The notes beneath the pieces are model-generated. The model saw only the letters and a list, made by a program, of their open reading frames with translations, did no database searches and had not been told where the DNA came from. From contig CAWGLR010000003.1 in NCBI GenBank assembly GCA_963823565.1, positions 868,001 through 932,000 on the forward strand: a DNA stretch of 64,000 nt, read 5' to 3'. Positions 15,468 through 24,913 of the stretch are shown piece after piece. The DNA is from RHKX01 sp963823565 (lineage in GTDB: Bacteria; Actinomycetota; Thermoleophilia; Solirubrobacterales; 70-9). Within the stretch, counting starts at the first letter, position 1. Every line of letters begins with the position of its first letter. The translations under genes were made by a program, and so were the position numbers.

Positions 15468-16799
15468 ATGACGCTCGAGGAACTCAGGGCCGCCGCCGCC
15501 GCCGGGACGGTGGACACCGTTCTGCTGGCGATCGCCGACATGGAGGGGCGACTCCAGGGCAAGCGCCTGACCGCCACCCACTTCCTCAACGACGTCGCCG
15601 AGCACGGCGCCGAGGGCTGCAACTACCTGCTGGCCGTCGACGTCGACATGGAGACCGTCGAGGGCTACGAGATGTCGTCGTGGTCGCGCGGCTACGGCGA
15701 CTTCGAGATGAAGCCGGATCTCTCGACGCTCCGCCCCGTCCCATGGCAGCCGGCGACCGTGATGGTCCTCGCCGACCTCCAGTGGCACGACGGCCGCCCG
15801 GTCGTCGCCTCCCCGCGGCAGATCCTCCGCGGCCAGCTCGAGCGCCTCGCCGAGCGCGGCCTGATCGCCAACGCCGGCACCGAGCTCGAGTTCATCGTCT
15901 TCAAGACGAGCTACGAGGACGCCTGGAAGTCGGGCTACCGCGAGCTCGATCCGGCCAACCTCTACAACGTCGACTACTCGCTGCTCGGCACCGCGCGGGT
16001 GGAGCCGCTGATCCGCCGGATTCGCAACGAGATGGCGGCGGCCGGCCTCACGGTCGAGAACTCGAAGGGGGAGTGCAACCTCGGCCAGCACGAGATCAAC
16101 TTCCGCTACGCCGAGGCGCTGGAGACCGCCGACACGCACGCGATCTACAAGAACGGCGCCAAGGAAATCGCCGCCCAGGAGGAGCACTCGATCACCTTCA
16201 TGGCGAAGTTCAACGAGCGCGAGGGCAACTCGTGCCACATCCACTGCTCGCTGGCGAGCGCGAAGGACGGCTCGAACGCCTTCGCCGCCGACGAGACGAT
16301 GTTCGACCGCTTCATCGCCGGCCAGCTCGCCTGCCTGCGCGAGATGACGCTGATGTTCGCGCCCTATGTCAACTCCTACAAGCGCTTCGTGCCCGGCTCC
16401 TTCGCGCCGACCGCCGTGGCTTGGGGCAAGGACAACCGCACCTGCTCGATGCGCGTCGTCGGTCACGCCGAGGCGCTGCGGGTCGAGAACCGCCTCCCGG
16501 GCGCCGACGTCAACCCTTACCTGGCGCTCGCGGCGATGATCGCCGCCGGCCTCCACGGGATCGACGCCGAGCTGCCGCTCGAGCCGCCCTACGAGGGCAA
16601 CGCCTACGAGTCGGAGGCGCCCCGGGTCCCCACCAATCTCTACGAGTCGCGCGACCTGTTCTCCGCCAGCGAGGTCGCCCGGGAGGCCTTCGGCGAGGAG
16701 GTGGTCGACCACTACCTGAACCGCGCCCGCGTCGAGCTCGACGCCCAGGAGGCCGCGGTGACGGACTGGGACAAGTACCGAGGCTTCGAGAGGCTGTGA
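15468..16799 (+). CDS. Glutamine synthetase-like gamma-glutamylamine ligase (PuuA/GlnA3-A4 type)
   Basis: A 443-residue member of the glutamine synthetase fold. Visible active-site elements: GTELEFIVF metal ligands, GECNLGQHEINF, the CHIHCSL histidine motif, NRTCSMR and the ENRLPGADVNPYLAL signature. It lacks the adenylylation-loop Tyr context of a housekeeping GlnA and is followed by a PuuD-like hydrolase and aldehyde dehydrogenase, so a role in ATP-dependent gamma-glutamylation of putrescine or another amine is likely rather than ammonia assimilation. A TAGCCT box lies at 15453-15458, 9 nt before ATG 15468. Its stop overlaps the next start. Confidence 0.85.
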   Translation: MTLEELRAAAAAGTVDTVLLAIADMEGRLQGKRLTATHFLNDVAEHGAEGCNYLLAVDVDMETVEGYEMSSWSRGYGDFEMKPDLSTLRPVPWQPATVMVLADLQWHDGRPVVASPRQILRGQLERLAERGLIANAGTELEFIVFKTSYEDAWKSGYRELDPANLYNVDYSLLGTARVEPLIRRIRNEMAAAGLTVENSKGECNLGQHEINFRYAEALETADTHAIYKNGAKEIAAQEEHSITFMAKFNEREGNSCHIHCSLASAKDGSNAFAADETMFDRFIAGQLACLREMTLMFAPYVNSYKRFVPGSFAPTAVAWGKDNRTCSMRVVGHAEALRVENRLPGADVNPYLALAAMIAAGLHGIDAELPLEPPYEGNAYESEAPRVPTNLYESRDLFSASEVAREAFGEEVVDHYLNRARVELDAQEAAVTDWDKYRGFERL

Positions 16800-17527
16800 G
16801 GGGGCGCCGGCCGATCGTCGGCATCACCGCGGCCTTCGAGCGAGCCCGCTGGGCCGTCTGGGACGACATCGAGGTCAACATCTCCCAGCGGACCTACTCC
16901 GACCGGGTCGACGGGGTCGGGGGCATCCCGCTGTTGCTTCCCGCGAGCGACACGGGGACGGCCGAGCCCCACGCCCTCCTGGACCGCGTCGACGGCCTGC
17001 TGCTCAGCGGCGGCGCCGACATCGACCCCGCCGTCTACGGGCAGCGGCCGGAGCCCGGGACGACCAACTTCCGCCGCGCCCGCGACGAGTTCGAGATCGC
17101 CCTCTGCCGCGCCGCGATCGAGCGCGGGATGCCGGTGCTCGGCGTCTGCCGCGGCTTCCAGATCCTCAACGTCGCCCTCGGCGGCGATCTCCTCCAGCAC
17201 CTCGACGACGCGGTGCTGCACCTGCACACGCCCGGGAAGTTCTGCGACCACGAGGTTCGGCTCGAGCCGGGCTCGCTCGCGGCTGAGGCGGCGGGGACGG
17301 AGCGGCTCGAGGTCCGCTCCCACCACCACCAGGGCATCGCTCGGCTCGGCGAGGGGCTTCTCGCCACCGGCCGGGCGGAGCCGGGCGGCGCGATCGAATC
17401 GATCGAGCTGCCGCGGGAAGATGGGGGATGGACGCTGGGGATCCTCTGGCACACGGAGGAGGAGCCCGGCAGTGCCGTGATGGCCGCCTTCGTCGCGGCT
17501 GCGACCAGGAACGAGGTGAGCGCATGA
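16796..17527 (+). CDS. Class I glutamine amidotransferase-type gamma-glutamyl hydrolase (PuuD-like)
   Basis: A 243-residue peptidase C26 family protein. The nucleophile elbow is GVCRGFQ, with SHHHQ and ILWHTEE supplying the histidine and glutamate of the triad; LLLSGGADIDPAVYG is the family oxyanion region. PuuD hydrolyses gamma-glutamyl-gamma-aminobutyrate to GABA and glutamate. The GTG start at 16796 overlaps the ligase stop (GTGA) and its own stop overlaps the dehydrogenase ATG, so three enzymes are translationally coupled. Confidence 0.87.
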   Translation: MRGRRPIVGITAAFERARWAVWDDIEVNISQRTYSDRVDGVGGIPLLLPASDTGTAEPHALLDRVDGLLLSGGADIDPAVYGQRPEPGTTNFRRARDEFEIALCRAAIERGMPVLGVCRGFQILNVALGGDLLQHLDDAVLHLHTPGKFCDHEVRLEPGSLAAEAAGTERLEVRSHHHQGIARLGEGLLATGRAEPGGAIESIELPREDGGWTLGILWHTEEEPGSAVMAAFVAAATRNEVSA

Positions 17528-18882
17528 GCCTTCAGGTGATCGAGCCGGCGACCGAGCGGGTTCTCGAGGAGATCCCGCGCGCCGGAGCCGAGGAGGTGGA
17601 CGAGGCCGTCGCTCGCGCGAAGGCGGCGTTCCCGGCCTGGCGCGCCGTCGCGCCGGCGGACCGAGCGTCGCTGCTCCGCGGTCTCGCCGACGCTCTCGAG
17701 GACCGGCTCGAGGACCTGGCGACCCTGGAGGCGCGCAACGCCGGCAAGCCGATCGGGGACGCGCGCGGAGAGATGGGGATGGTCGTCGAGACCTACCGCT
17801 ACTACGCCGGGGCGCCCGAGCGCAACGTCGGCAAGACGATCCCGGTTGCCGGCGGCATCGACATGACCTTCCGCGAGCCGCTCGGCGTCGTCGGGCTGAT
17901 CACGCCCTGGAACTTCCCGCTCGTGATCGCCTCCTGGAAGTGCGCCCCGGCCCTCGCCGCCGGCAACACGATCGTCCTCAAGCCCGCCGAGCTGACGCCG
18001 CTGACCGCGCTCGAGCTCGAGCGGATCGCCCTGGCCGCCGGGATCCCCGAGGGGGTGCTCAACGTCGTCTCCGGCCCGGGCTCGGTCTGCGGCGCGCGGC
18101 TCGTCGAGCACCCCGACGTCGCCAAGGTCGCCTTCACCGGCTCGACCGCGGTCGGCCGCGGGATCGCCGCCGGCGCCGCGAACACGATCAAGCGGGTCAC
18201 CCTAGAGCTCGGCGGCAAGTCGGCCAACGTGGTCTTCGCCGACGCCGACGTCGAGGCGGCGGCCGCGGGCGTCCCCGGCGGCACCTTCGGGAACGCCGGC
18301 CAGGACTGCTGTTCCCGCTCCCGGATCCTCGTCGAGCGCTCGGCCATTGACGACTTCATGGCGGCGCTCGAGCGTGCGGTCGGCGAGATGCGCGTCGGCG
18401 ACCCGCTCGACGAGTCGACCACCATGGGCCCGCTGATCTCCGCCGACCAGCTCGAGACCGTCGGCTCCTACGTGCCCGACGACGCGCCGGTCGCGATCCG
18501 CGGCGAGGCGCCCGGCGGGCCCGGCTTCTGGTTCCCGCCGACCGTCCTCGCGCCGGTGAGCAACGACGATAGGGCCGCCGCCGAGGAGATCTTCGGCCCG
18601 GTCGCGTGCGTGATCCCGTTCGAGGGCGAGGAGGAGGCGATCCGGCTCGCCAACGACACCATCTACGGCCTCTCGGGCTCGGTCTGGACCCGCGACGGCG
18701 GCAAGGCGCTCCGCGTCGCCCGGGCGATCGAGACGGGGGTCCTCTCGATCAACTCGAACTCGTCGGTTCGCGTCTCGACCCCGTTCGGCGGCTTCAAGCA
18801 ATCCGGCATCGGCCGCGAGCTCGGTCCCGACGCCCTCGACTACTACACGGAGATCAAGAACGTCTTCTACGCGACGGAGTAG
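17524..18882 (+). CDS. Aldehyde dehydrogenase (gamma-aminobutyraldehyde-type, PuuC-like)
   Basis: A 452-residue NAD(P)-dependent aldehyde dehydrogenase. TPWNFPL, the cofactor-binding FTGSTAVG, the general base in LELGGKSA and the catalytic cysteine in GNAGQDCCSR are all present; a second Cys adjoins the catalytic one, as is common in aminoaldehyde dehydrogenases. In the operon it would oxidise the aldehyde made from the gamma-glutamylated amine. No amine oxidase (PuuB) gene is in this operon, which leaves that step unaccounted for. ATG 17524 overlaps the upstream stop (ATGA). Confidence 0.88.
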   Translation: MSLQVIEPATERVLEEIPRAGAEEVDEAVARAKAAFPAWRAVAPADRASLLRGLADALEDRLEDLATLEARNAGKPIGDARGEMGMVVETYRYYAGAPERNVGKTIPVAGGIDMTFREPLGVVGLITPWNFPLVIASWKCAPALAAGNTIVLKPAELTPLTALELERIALAAGIPEGVLNVVSGPGSVCGARLVEHPDVAKVAFTGSTAVGRGIAAGAANTIKRVTLELGGKSANVVFADADVEAAAAGVPGGTFGNAGQDCCSRSRILVERSAIDDFMAALERAVGEMRVGDPLDESTTMGPLISADQLETVGSYVPDDAPVAIRGEAPGGPGFWFPPTVLAPVSNDDRAAAEEIFGPVACVIPFEGEEEAIRLANDTIYGLSGSVWTRDGGKALRVARAIETGVLSINSNSSVRVSTPFGGFKQSGIGRELGPDALDYYTEIKNVFYATE

Positions 18883-18895
18883 GGACGAGGCGAAG

Positions 18896-19408
18896 GTGGG
18901 GGAGCGGGTGCTCGTCGACGACGTCCTCGCGGAGGACCTGCGCGTCGTCTTCTGCGGAACCGCCCTCGGCGCCGCGTCGGCCCGCGCCCGCGCCTACTAC
19001 GCAGGGCCGGGCAACAAGTTCTGGCCGACCCTCCACGCCGTCGGGTTGACCCCGCGCGTGCTCTCGCCCGCCGACTACCGGGAGGTGCTCCGCTACGGCA
19101 TCGGCCTCACCGACCTCTGCAAGTCCCGCTCCGGGTCCGACGCCGAGATCGGTCGTGGCGGCTTCGACGTCCCCCGGCTCGAGGCAGAGATGACGCGATA
19201 CCGCCCGCGATGGCTCGCCTTCAACGGCAAGCGGGCGGCGAAGGAGGCGCTGGGCCTCCAGCGGGTCGAGTTCGGGGAGACCGGGCGCGAACTGGGCGGG
19301 GTTCCGGTCTACGTCCTGCCCTCGACCTCAGGCGCGGCGAGCGGACATTGGGACCTCCGCCCCTGGCGCGACCTGGCGGGGGTCACTGAGTTCGAAATAT
19401 CGAACTGA
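18896..19408 (+). CDS. mug: Mismatch-specific uracil/thymine DNA glycosylase (Mug type)
   Basis: A 170-residue family 2 uracil-DNA glycosylase. The N-terminal VVFCGTALGAASARARAYY segment corresponds to the family's GINPG-type active-site loop, NKFWPTLHAVG and GIGLTDLCK are conserved, and LPSTSGAASGHWDL is the mismatch-intercalation motif region. It excises uracil or thymine from G mismatches. It begins at GTG 18896, 14 nt after the aldehyde dehydrogenase, probably by read-through, though unrelated in function. Its last codons form the left arm of a strong hairpin. Confidence 0.85.
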   Translation: MGERVLVDDVLAEDLRVVFCGTALGAASARARAYYAGPGNKFWPTLHAVGLTPRVLSPADYREVLRYGIGLTDLCKSRSGSDAEIGRGGFDVPRLEAEMTRYRPRWLAFNGKRAAKEALGLQRVEFGETGRELGGVPVYVLPSTSGAASGHWDLRPWRDLAGVTEFEISN

Positions 19409-19416
19409 GTGACCCC
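19379..19416 (+). terminator. 17-bp hairpin at the end of mug
   Basis: GGGGTCACTGAGTTCGA (19379-19395) pairs with TCGAACTGAGTGACCCC (19400-19416) at 16 of 17 positions around an AATA loop. The left arm and loop encode the last residues of Mug and the stop TGA lies in the right arm. No U tract follows, so it would be an actinobacterial U-less terminator; both following and preceding genes run plus. Confidence 0.7.
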
Positions 19417-19460
19417 AGCGAATGCCGGCGTGGCTGCTCGGTGGCGGGCAACCCCGCTGA

Positions 19461-19466
19461 TAGCTT
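19461..19466 (+). promoter_or_regulatory. -10 box of SDR gene (leaderless)
   Basis: TAGCTT, exactly 6 nt before ATG 19473, downstream of the mug hairpin. Confidence 0.5.
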
Positions 19467-19472
19467 GCCGCC

Positions 19473-20285
19473 ATGACCACCCGACCGGGACGCCTCGAAG
19501 GCAAGGTGTGCGTGATCACGGGGGCCGCGAGCGGCATCGGCGCCGAGAGCGCCCGGCGGTTCATGGAGGAGGGGGCGACGGTCGTCGGCGTGGACCTGGC
19601 CGAAGGGTCGGAGGGGGATCTCGCGATCCAGGCCGACGTCACGCGCGAGGAGGACGTCAAGGGGATGTACCGGCAGGCCCGGAAGGAGTTCGGGCGGATC
19701 GACGTGCTCTTCAACAACGCCGGGATCAACCCGCCCGAGGACCAGTCGATCCTGAAGACGTCGGTGGAGGTATTCCGCAAGGTCCAGGACGTGAACCTGC
19801 TCAGCGTCTTCCTCTGCTGCAAGCACGGGATCCCGCACCTGCTCGAGAACGAGCGCGGCGGCTCGGTGATCAACACGGCCTCGTTCGTCGCCGTGATGGG
19901 GGCGGCGGTCTCGCAGATCTCCTACACGGCGTCGAAGGGGGCGGTGCTGGCGCTGTCGCGGGAGATCGGGGTCGAGTTCGCCCACCGGGGGGTTCGCGTC
20001 AACGCGCTGTGCCCGGGGCCGGTGGACACGCCGCTGCTCCAGGAGCTGTTCGCGAGCGATCCCAAGAAGGCGGAGCGGCGGCTCGTTCACCTGCCGTTCG
20101 GCCGCTTCGCGCAGGCGAGCGAGATTGCGAACGGGGCGCTGTTCCTCGCGAGCGACGAGAGCTCCTACATGACCGCCTCCACCTTCCTCGTCGACGGCGG
20201 GCTGACCGAGACCTACCTGACGCCGGACGCGAGCGACGATCCCTACTTCCCCTCGCCGGACCTCGAGGAGGAAGCGCAGGGCTGA
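19473..20285 (+). CDS. Short-chain dehydrogenase/reductase (classical SDR)
   Basis: A 270-residue SDR: cofactor motif TGAASGIG (residues 16-23), NNAG, catalytic Ser region and YTASK, then the NALCPGPVDTPL motif. Asp after the second strand (VGVDLAEG) suggests NAD(H) preference. The substrate is not predictable; glucose-dehydrogenase/3-oxoacyl reductase-like paralogues share all these motifs. It lies between the polyamine region and hisIE with its own probable promoter. Confidence 0.83.
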   Translation: MTTRPGRLEGKVCVITGAASGIGAESARRFMEEGATVVGVDLAEGSEGDLAIQADVTREEDVKGMYRQARKEFGRIDVLFNNAGINPPEDQSILKTSVEVFRKVQDVNLLSVFLCCKHGIPHLLENERGGSVINTASFVAVMGAAVSQISYTASKGAVLALSREIGVEFAHRGVRVNALCPGPVDTPLLQELFASDPKKAERRLVHLPFGRFAQASEIANGALFLASDESSYMTASTFLVDGGLTETYLTPDASDDPYFPSPDLEEEAQG

Positions 20286-20314
20286 CCGCCCTCGGCGCGG
20301 CCACGGCGCCCGCC

Positions 20315-20320
20315 TAGACT
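20315..20320 (+). promoter_or_regulatory. -10 box of hisIE-trpEGDC (near-leaderless)
   Basis: TAGACT, 7 nt before ATG 20328. No leader peptide, T-box or attenuator is seen upstream of hisIE or in the 2-nt gap before trpE. Confidence 0.5.
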
Positions 20321-20327
20321 CCCCCGC

Positions 20328-20942
20328 ATGCTCGAGACGATCGCATTCGACGAGCGCGGGCTCGCTCCCTGCGTGATCCAGGACGCGATCAGCGGCGAGG
20401 TGCTGACGCTCGCGTACGTGAACGCGGAGGCGCTCAAGCGCACGATCGAGACCGGAGAGATGCACCTCTGGAGCCGCTCACGAGACGAGCTCTGGCACAA
20501 GGGGGAGACCTCGGGGAACGTCCAGCGCGTGCGCGAGCTGCGCTACGACTGCGACGCCGACGCGGTGCTGGCGCTGGTCGATCCCGCCGGCCCCGCCTGT
20601 CACACCGGCGAGCGCACCTGCTTCTTCCGCGCCCACGGCGGCAGCGACGCGCCGACGCCGGTCACGCACGAGGCGATGCCGAACCTCGAGCGCACCCTGC
20701 AGTCGCGCAGGGAGGAGCGCCCCGAGGGCTCCTACACCGTCGAGCTGCTCGCCGATCCCGACCGGATCGGGGAGAAGCTCCGCGAGGAGGCCGACGAGGT
20801 GGCCCGCGCCGTCGCCGGCGAGTCCGACGAGCGCGTCGCCGAGGAGGCCGCGGACGTCCTCTACCACCTCGAGGTGGCGCTGATCTCCCGCGACGTGCCG
20901 CTCGCCAGCGCGCTCGACGTGCTGCTCTCGAGGCGCCGCTGA
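20328..20942 (+). CDS. hisIE: Bifunctional phosphoribosyl-AMP cyclohydrolase / phosphoribosyl-ATP pyrophosphatase
   Basis: A 204-residue fusion of two histidine-pathway enzymes. The N-terminal HisI domain (about 1-110) has YVNAEAL, LWSRSRDELWHKGETSGN and the zinc ligands in DCDADA and CHTGERTCFF. The C-terminal HisE domain (about 120-204) has the EEADEVARA and EEAADVLYHLEVAL helices that bind magnesium. They catalyse steps 2 and 3 of histidine synthesis. It leads directly into trpE with a 2-nt gap, so a histidine enzyme is transcribed with tryptophan genes; the rest of the his pathway is elsewhere. Confidence 0.93.
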   Translation: MLETIAFDERGLAPCVIQDAISGEVLTLAYVNAEALKRTIETGEMHLWSRSRDELWHKGETSGNVQRVRELRYDCDADAVLALVDPAGPACHTGERTCFFRAHGGSDAPTPVTHEAMPNLERTLQSRREERPEGSYTVELLADPDRIGEKLREEADEVARAVAGESDERVAEEAADVLYHLEVALISRDVPLASALDVLLSRRR

Positions 20943-20944
20943 CG

Positions 20945-22464
20945 GTGGTCAGCGGCACCGGAGGGCGGGCGCCCTCGCCGACGCTGGAGGGCGCGCGCGA
21001 GCAAGCGCGTGCCGCGACCGTGGTCCCCGTCGTGCATACGTACGTCGAGGACGCCGAGACGCCCGTCTCGGCGTTCCTGAAGCTGCGCGGGGACGGGCCG
21101 TCGTTCCTGCTGGAGTCGGCCGAGCAGGGCGGCCAGCTCGGCCGCTACTCCTTCCTCGGGTTCAGCCCGCGGCTGACAATCCGCTGGGCGGACGGCGAGC
21201 TGCTCGAGTGGGAGGGCGACGACGCCTCCGACCTGAGCGCCGAGCCGATCCGGCGCACTCCCGCGCCGGACCCCTACGGCGCCGTCGCCGAGCGCCTCTC
21301 CGCATTCCGCCTGCCCGAGGGCTGCGAGCTGCCGTTCCCCGGGGCCGCGGTCGGCCTCTTCGGCTACGACCTCGTGCGGACGGTCGAGCCGCTCGGGCCG
21401 CCGAACCCCGACCCGCTCGGGCTCCCCGACCTCGCCCTGATGGTCTGCGAGCTGATCGTCGCCTTCGACCACCACAGCCACGAGGTCTCGATCGTCGCGC
21501 TGGCGATGGCGCCCGATGGCGAGGAGATCGACGCCGCCTACGCGCGCGCGGTCGAGCTGATCGACCGGACCCGCGAGATGCTGCGGCGGGAGATCCCGCG
21601 CCCGCCGCCGGCGCCGGAGACTCGCGCGGCGCCGGAGTGGGAGTCGAACATGACCCGCGAGCGGTTCGAGGCGGTGGTCGCCCGGATCGTCGAGTACGTG
21701 CGCGCCGGCGACGCCTTCCAGGTCGTCCCCTCCCAGCGCTTCAGCGCCTCGTGCCCGGTCGAGGCGTTCTCGATCTATCGCGGGCTCCGCGCCGTCAACC
21801 CGTCGCCCTACATGTACTTCCTCGACTTCGGCGACTTCGAGATCGCCGGCGCGTCGCCCGAGCCGCTCGTCAAGGTCACCGGCCGGCGGGTCGAGACCCG
21901 GCCGATCGCGGGCACCTACCCGCGCGGCGCCAGCGAGGAGGAGGACCGCGTCAACGCCGAGGCGCTGCTCGCCGACCCGAAGGAGCGCGCCGAGCACGTG
22001 ATGCTGGTCGACCTCGGGCGCAACGACCTCGGACGCGTCTGCGAGTACGGGACGGTCAGCGTCGACGAGCTGATGACGGTGGAGACGTACTCGCATGTGC
22101 TCCACATCGTCAGCCGCATCTCCGGGACCCTCCGCGAGGGCCTGGGGGCGATGGACGTCCTGCGCTCGGCCCTGCCGGCGGGGACGCTGTCGGGGGCGCC
22201 GAAGGTGCGGGCCATGCAGATCATCGACGAGCTCGAGCCGCACAAGCGCTGCTCCTACGGCGGCGCGATCGGCTACCTCGACTTCGCCGGGAACCTGGAC
22301 GTGGCGATCCACATCCGCACGGTCGTCGTCAAGGACGGCCTCGCCTACGTCCAGGCCGGCGGCGGCACCGTCGCCGACGCCAAGCCCGACTACGAGTACC
22401 GCGAGTCGCTGCAGAAGGCGAAGGCGGTGTTCCGCGCGATCGAGGTCGCGGTCGAGCAGCCCGA

Positions 22465-22474
<10 letters not shown>
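20945..22474 (+). CDS. trpE: Anthranilate synthase component I
   Basis: A 509-residue TrpE. The tryptophan-feedback motif LLES (about residue 54) is intact, and the chorismate-binding core is clear: FQVVPSQRFS, ASPEPLVKV, RPIAGTYPRG, DLGRNDLGRV, GTLSGAPKVRAM and the C-terminal QAGGGTVADAKP. It aminates chorismate to anthranilate with TrpG. GTG 20945 lies 2 nt after hisIE; the 3' end overlaps trpG by 10 nt. Confidence 0.95.
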
Positions 22475-23045
<571 letters not shown>

Positions 23046-23049
<4 letters not shown>

Positions 23050-24095
23050 CCCCCAACGACGTCATCACCCGCGCGATCGACGCCGCCTGCTCGGGCGTGC
23101 ACCTGACGGCCGACCACGCCTCGGCCGTCCTCACCGAGATCATGGAGGGCCGCGCCAGCGAGGTCCAGACCGGCGCGTTCCTCGTCGCCCTTCGCGCCAA
23201 GGGCGAGACGGTGCCCGAGCTGATCGGCCTGGCGCGGACGATGCGCGGGCTCGCCACCCCGGTCGAGACCGGCCGCCACGACCTCGTCGACACCGCCGGG
23301 ACCGGGGGCGGGCCCTCGACGTTCAACGTCTCGACGACCGCCGCCCTGATCGCCGCGGGCGCCGGCTGCGCGGTCGCCAAGCACGGGAACCGCTCCAGCA
23401 CCTCGAGGTCGGGCTCCGCGGACCTGCTCGAGGCCCTCGGGGTCCGGATCGACCTGCCGCCCGAGCGGGTCGCCGACTCGATCCGCGAGACCGGCTTCGG
23501 GTTCATGTTCGCGCCCGCGCATCACGCGGCGATGAAGCACGTCGTCCCGACCCGCAAGGAGCTCGCGGTGCGGACCATCTTCAACTTCCTCGGCCCGCTC
23601 ACGAACCCCGCCGGCGCCACCCGCCAGCTGCTCGGCGTCTCCGACCGTCGCTACCAGGAGACGATCGCCGAGGCGCTGGCCGGGCTCGGCTGCGACCACG
23701 CGCTGGTCGTCGCCGGCGACGACGGCCTCGACGAGCTGACGATCCACGGCCGCACCCGGGTCATCGAGGTCAAGGGCGGCCACACGACCGAGTGGCACGT
23801 GGAGCCGGGCGACGTCGGGCTCGAGGAGAGCCCGCTGGAGTCCGTCGCCGGCGGCGAGCCGGCCGAGAACGCCGCGGTCGCCCGCGCCGTCCTCGCGGGC
23901 GAGCCCGGCCCGGCGCTCGACCTCTCGCTGCTCAACGCGGGGGCCGCGATCTACGCCGGCGCCGGCTGCGAGGACCTGGCCGGCGGCGTTGCGGTGGCGC
24001 GCGAGGCGATCGAATCGGGCGCGGCGGCCCGGGTCTTGGAGCGGCTGGTGGAGTTCGGGCGCGGCTCGCGGACCGGTAGCCTCTCCAGCGGATGA
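23046..24095 (+). CDS. trpD: Anthranilate phosphoribosyltransferase
   Basis: A 349-residue TrpD with the PRPP-binding DTAGTGGGPSTFNVST motif (about residues 80-95), KHGNRSSTSRSGSADLLEALG, and FAPAHHAAMKHVVPTRKEL. It transfers the phosphoribosyl group to anthranilate. GTG 23046 overlaps the trpG stop and its own stop overlaps trpC (ATGA), so trpE-G-D-C form one coupled unit. Confidence 0.95.
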
Positions 24096-24907
24096 GCAAG
24101 CTCGATCAGCTCGTCGACCAGGCACGGGAGGGCGTTCGCAGGAGGAGCGCCGCGATTCCCGGCGACCAGCTGCGCAGCCAGCTCGGCACGCGCGCCGGAT
24201 CGCGCCCGTTCAAGGAGGCGCTCGTCCGCCCCGGCATCTCCGTGATCGCCGAGTTCAAGCGCGGTTCGCCTTCGGCCGGAGAGATCCACCCGGGCGCCGA
24301 CGTCGGCGAGTTCGTCGCCGCCTACGAGCGCGGCGGCGCGGCGGCCATCTCGGTGCTGACCGAGGAGCGGAACTTCCACGGGTCGCTCGCGGACCTCGAG
24401 GCTGCGCGCGCCGCCTCGGCGCTGCCGATCCTCCGCAAGGACTTCATCGTCGACCCCTACCAGCTCTGGGAGGCGGTGGTCGCCGGCGCCGACGCGACGC
24501 TGCTGATCGTCGCCGCGCTCGCCGACGAAGATCTGGCGCTGCTCTTCGACGAGGCGTCGGCGCTCGACCTCGACTGCCTGGTCGAGGTCCATGACGAGGA
24601 CGACCTCGAGCGTGCCCTCCGGCTCGATCCCGAGGTGATCGGGATCAACAACCGCGACCTCAGGACCCTCGAAGTCGACACGCGGAAGACCGAGGACCTG
24701 ATCACCGACGTGCCGGCCGGCAAGACGGTCGTCGCGGAGTCCGGCTACTCCCGCCGCGGCGAGATCGCCGAGCTCGACCGCATCGGGGTCGACGCCGTGC
24801 TGATCGGCGAGACGCTGATGCGCTGCGCCGACCCGGAGGCGATGGTTCGCGACCTGACCTTCGACGAGGACGCGACCCGCGAGCATCTCTTCAGCGACGA
24901 GCGCTGA
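24092..24907 (+). CDS. trpC: Indole-3-glycerol phosphate synthase
   Basis: A 271-residue (beta/alpha)8 enzyme: IAEFKRGSPSAG with the catalytic Lys, SVLTEERNFHGSL, ILRKDFIVDPYQL, IGINNRDLRTLEVD and the phosphate-binding AESGYSRRGEI and LIGETLMR. It closes the first tryptophan gene block. trpF is not fused to it and lies 4.2 kb downstream, beyond a minus-strand regulator and a protease gene. The convergent regulator ends 6 nt away with no obvious terminator. Confidence 0.95.
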   Translation: MSKLDQLVDQAREGVRRRSAAIPGDQLRSQLGTRAGSRPFKEALVRPGISVIAEFKRGSPSAGEIHPGADVGEFVAAYERGGAAAISVLTEERNFHGSLADLEAARAASALPILRKDFIVDPYQLWEAVVAGADATLLIVAALADEDLALLFDEASALDLDCLVEVHDEDDLERALRLDPEVIGINNRDLRTLEVDTRKTEDLITDVPAGKTVVAESGYSRRGEIAELDRIGVDAVLIGETLMRCADPEAMVRDLTFDEDATREHLFSDER

Positions 24908-24913
24908 CGCTCG

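Noticed and set aside
20941..20946. Attenuator or leader peptide controlling trpE
   Set aside because: The hisIE-trpE gap is 2 nt and no Trp-rich short frame or T-box is seen upstream of hisIE.
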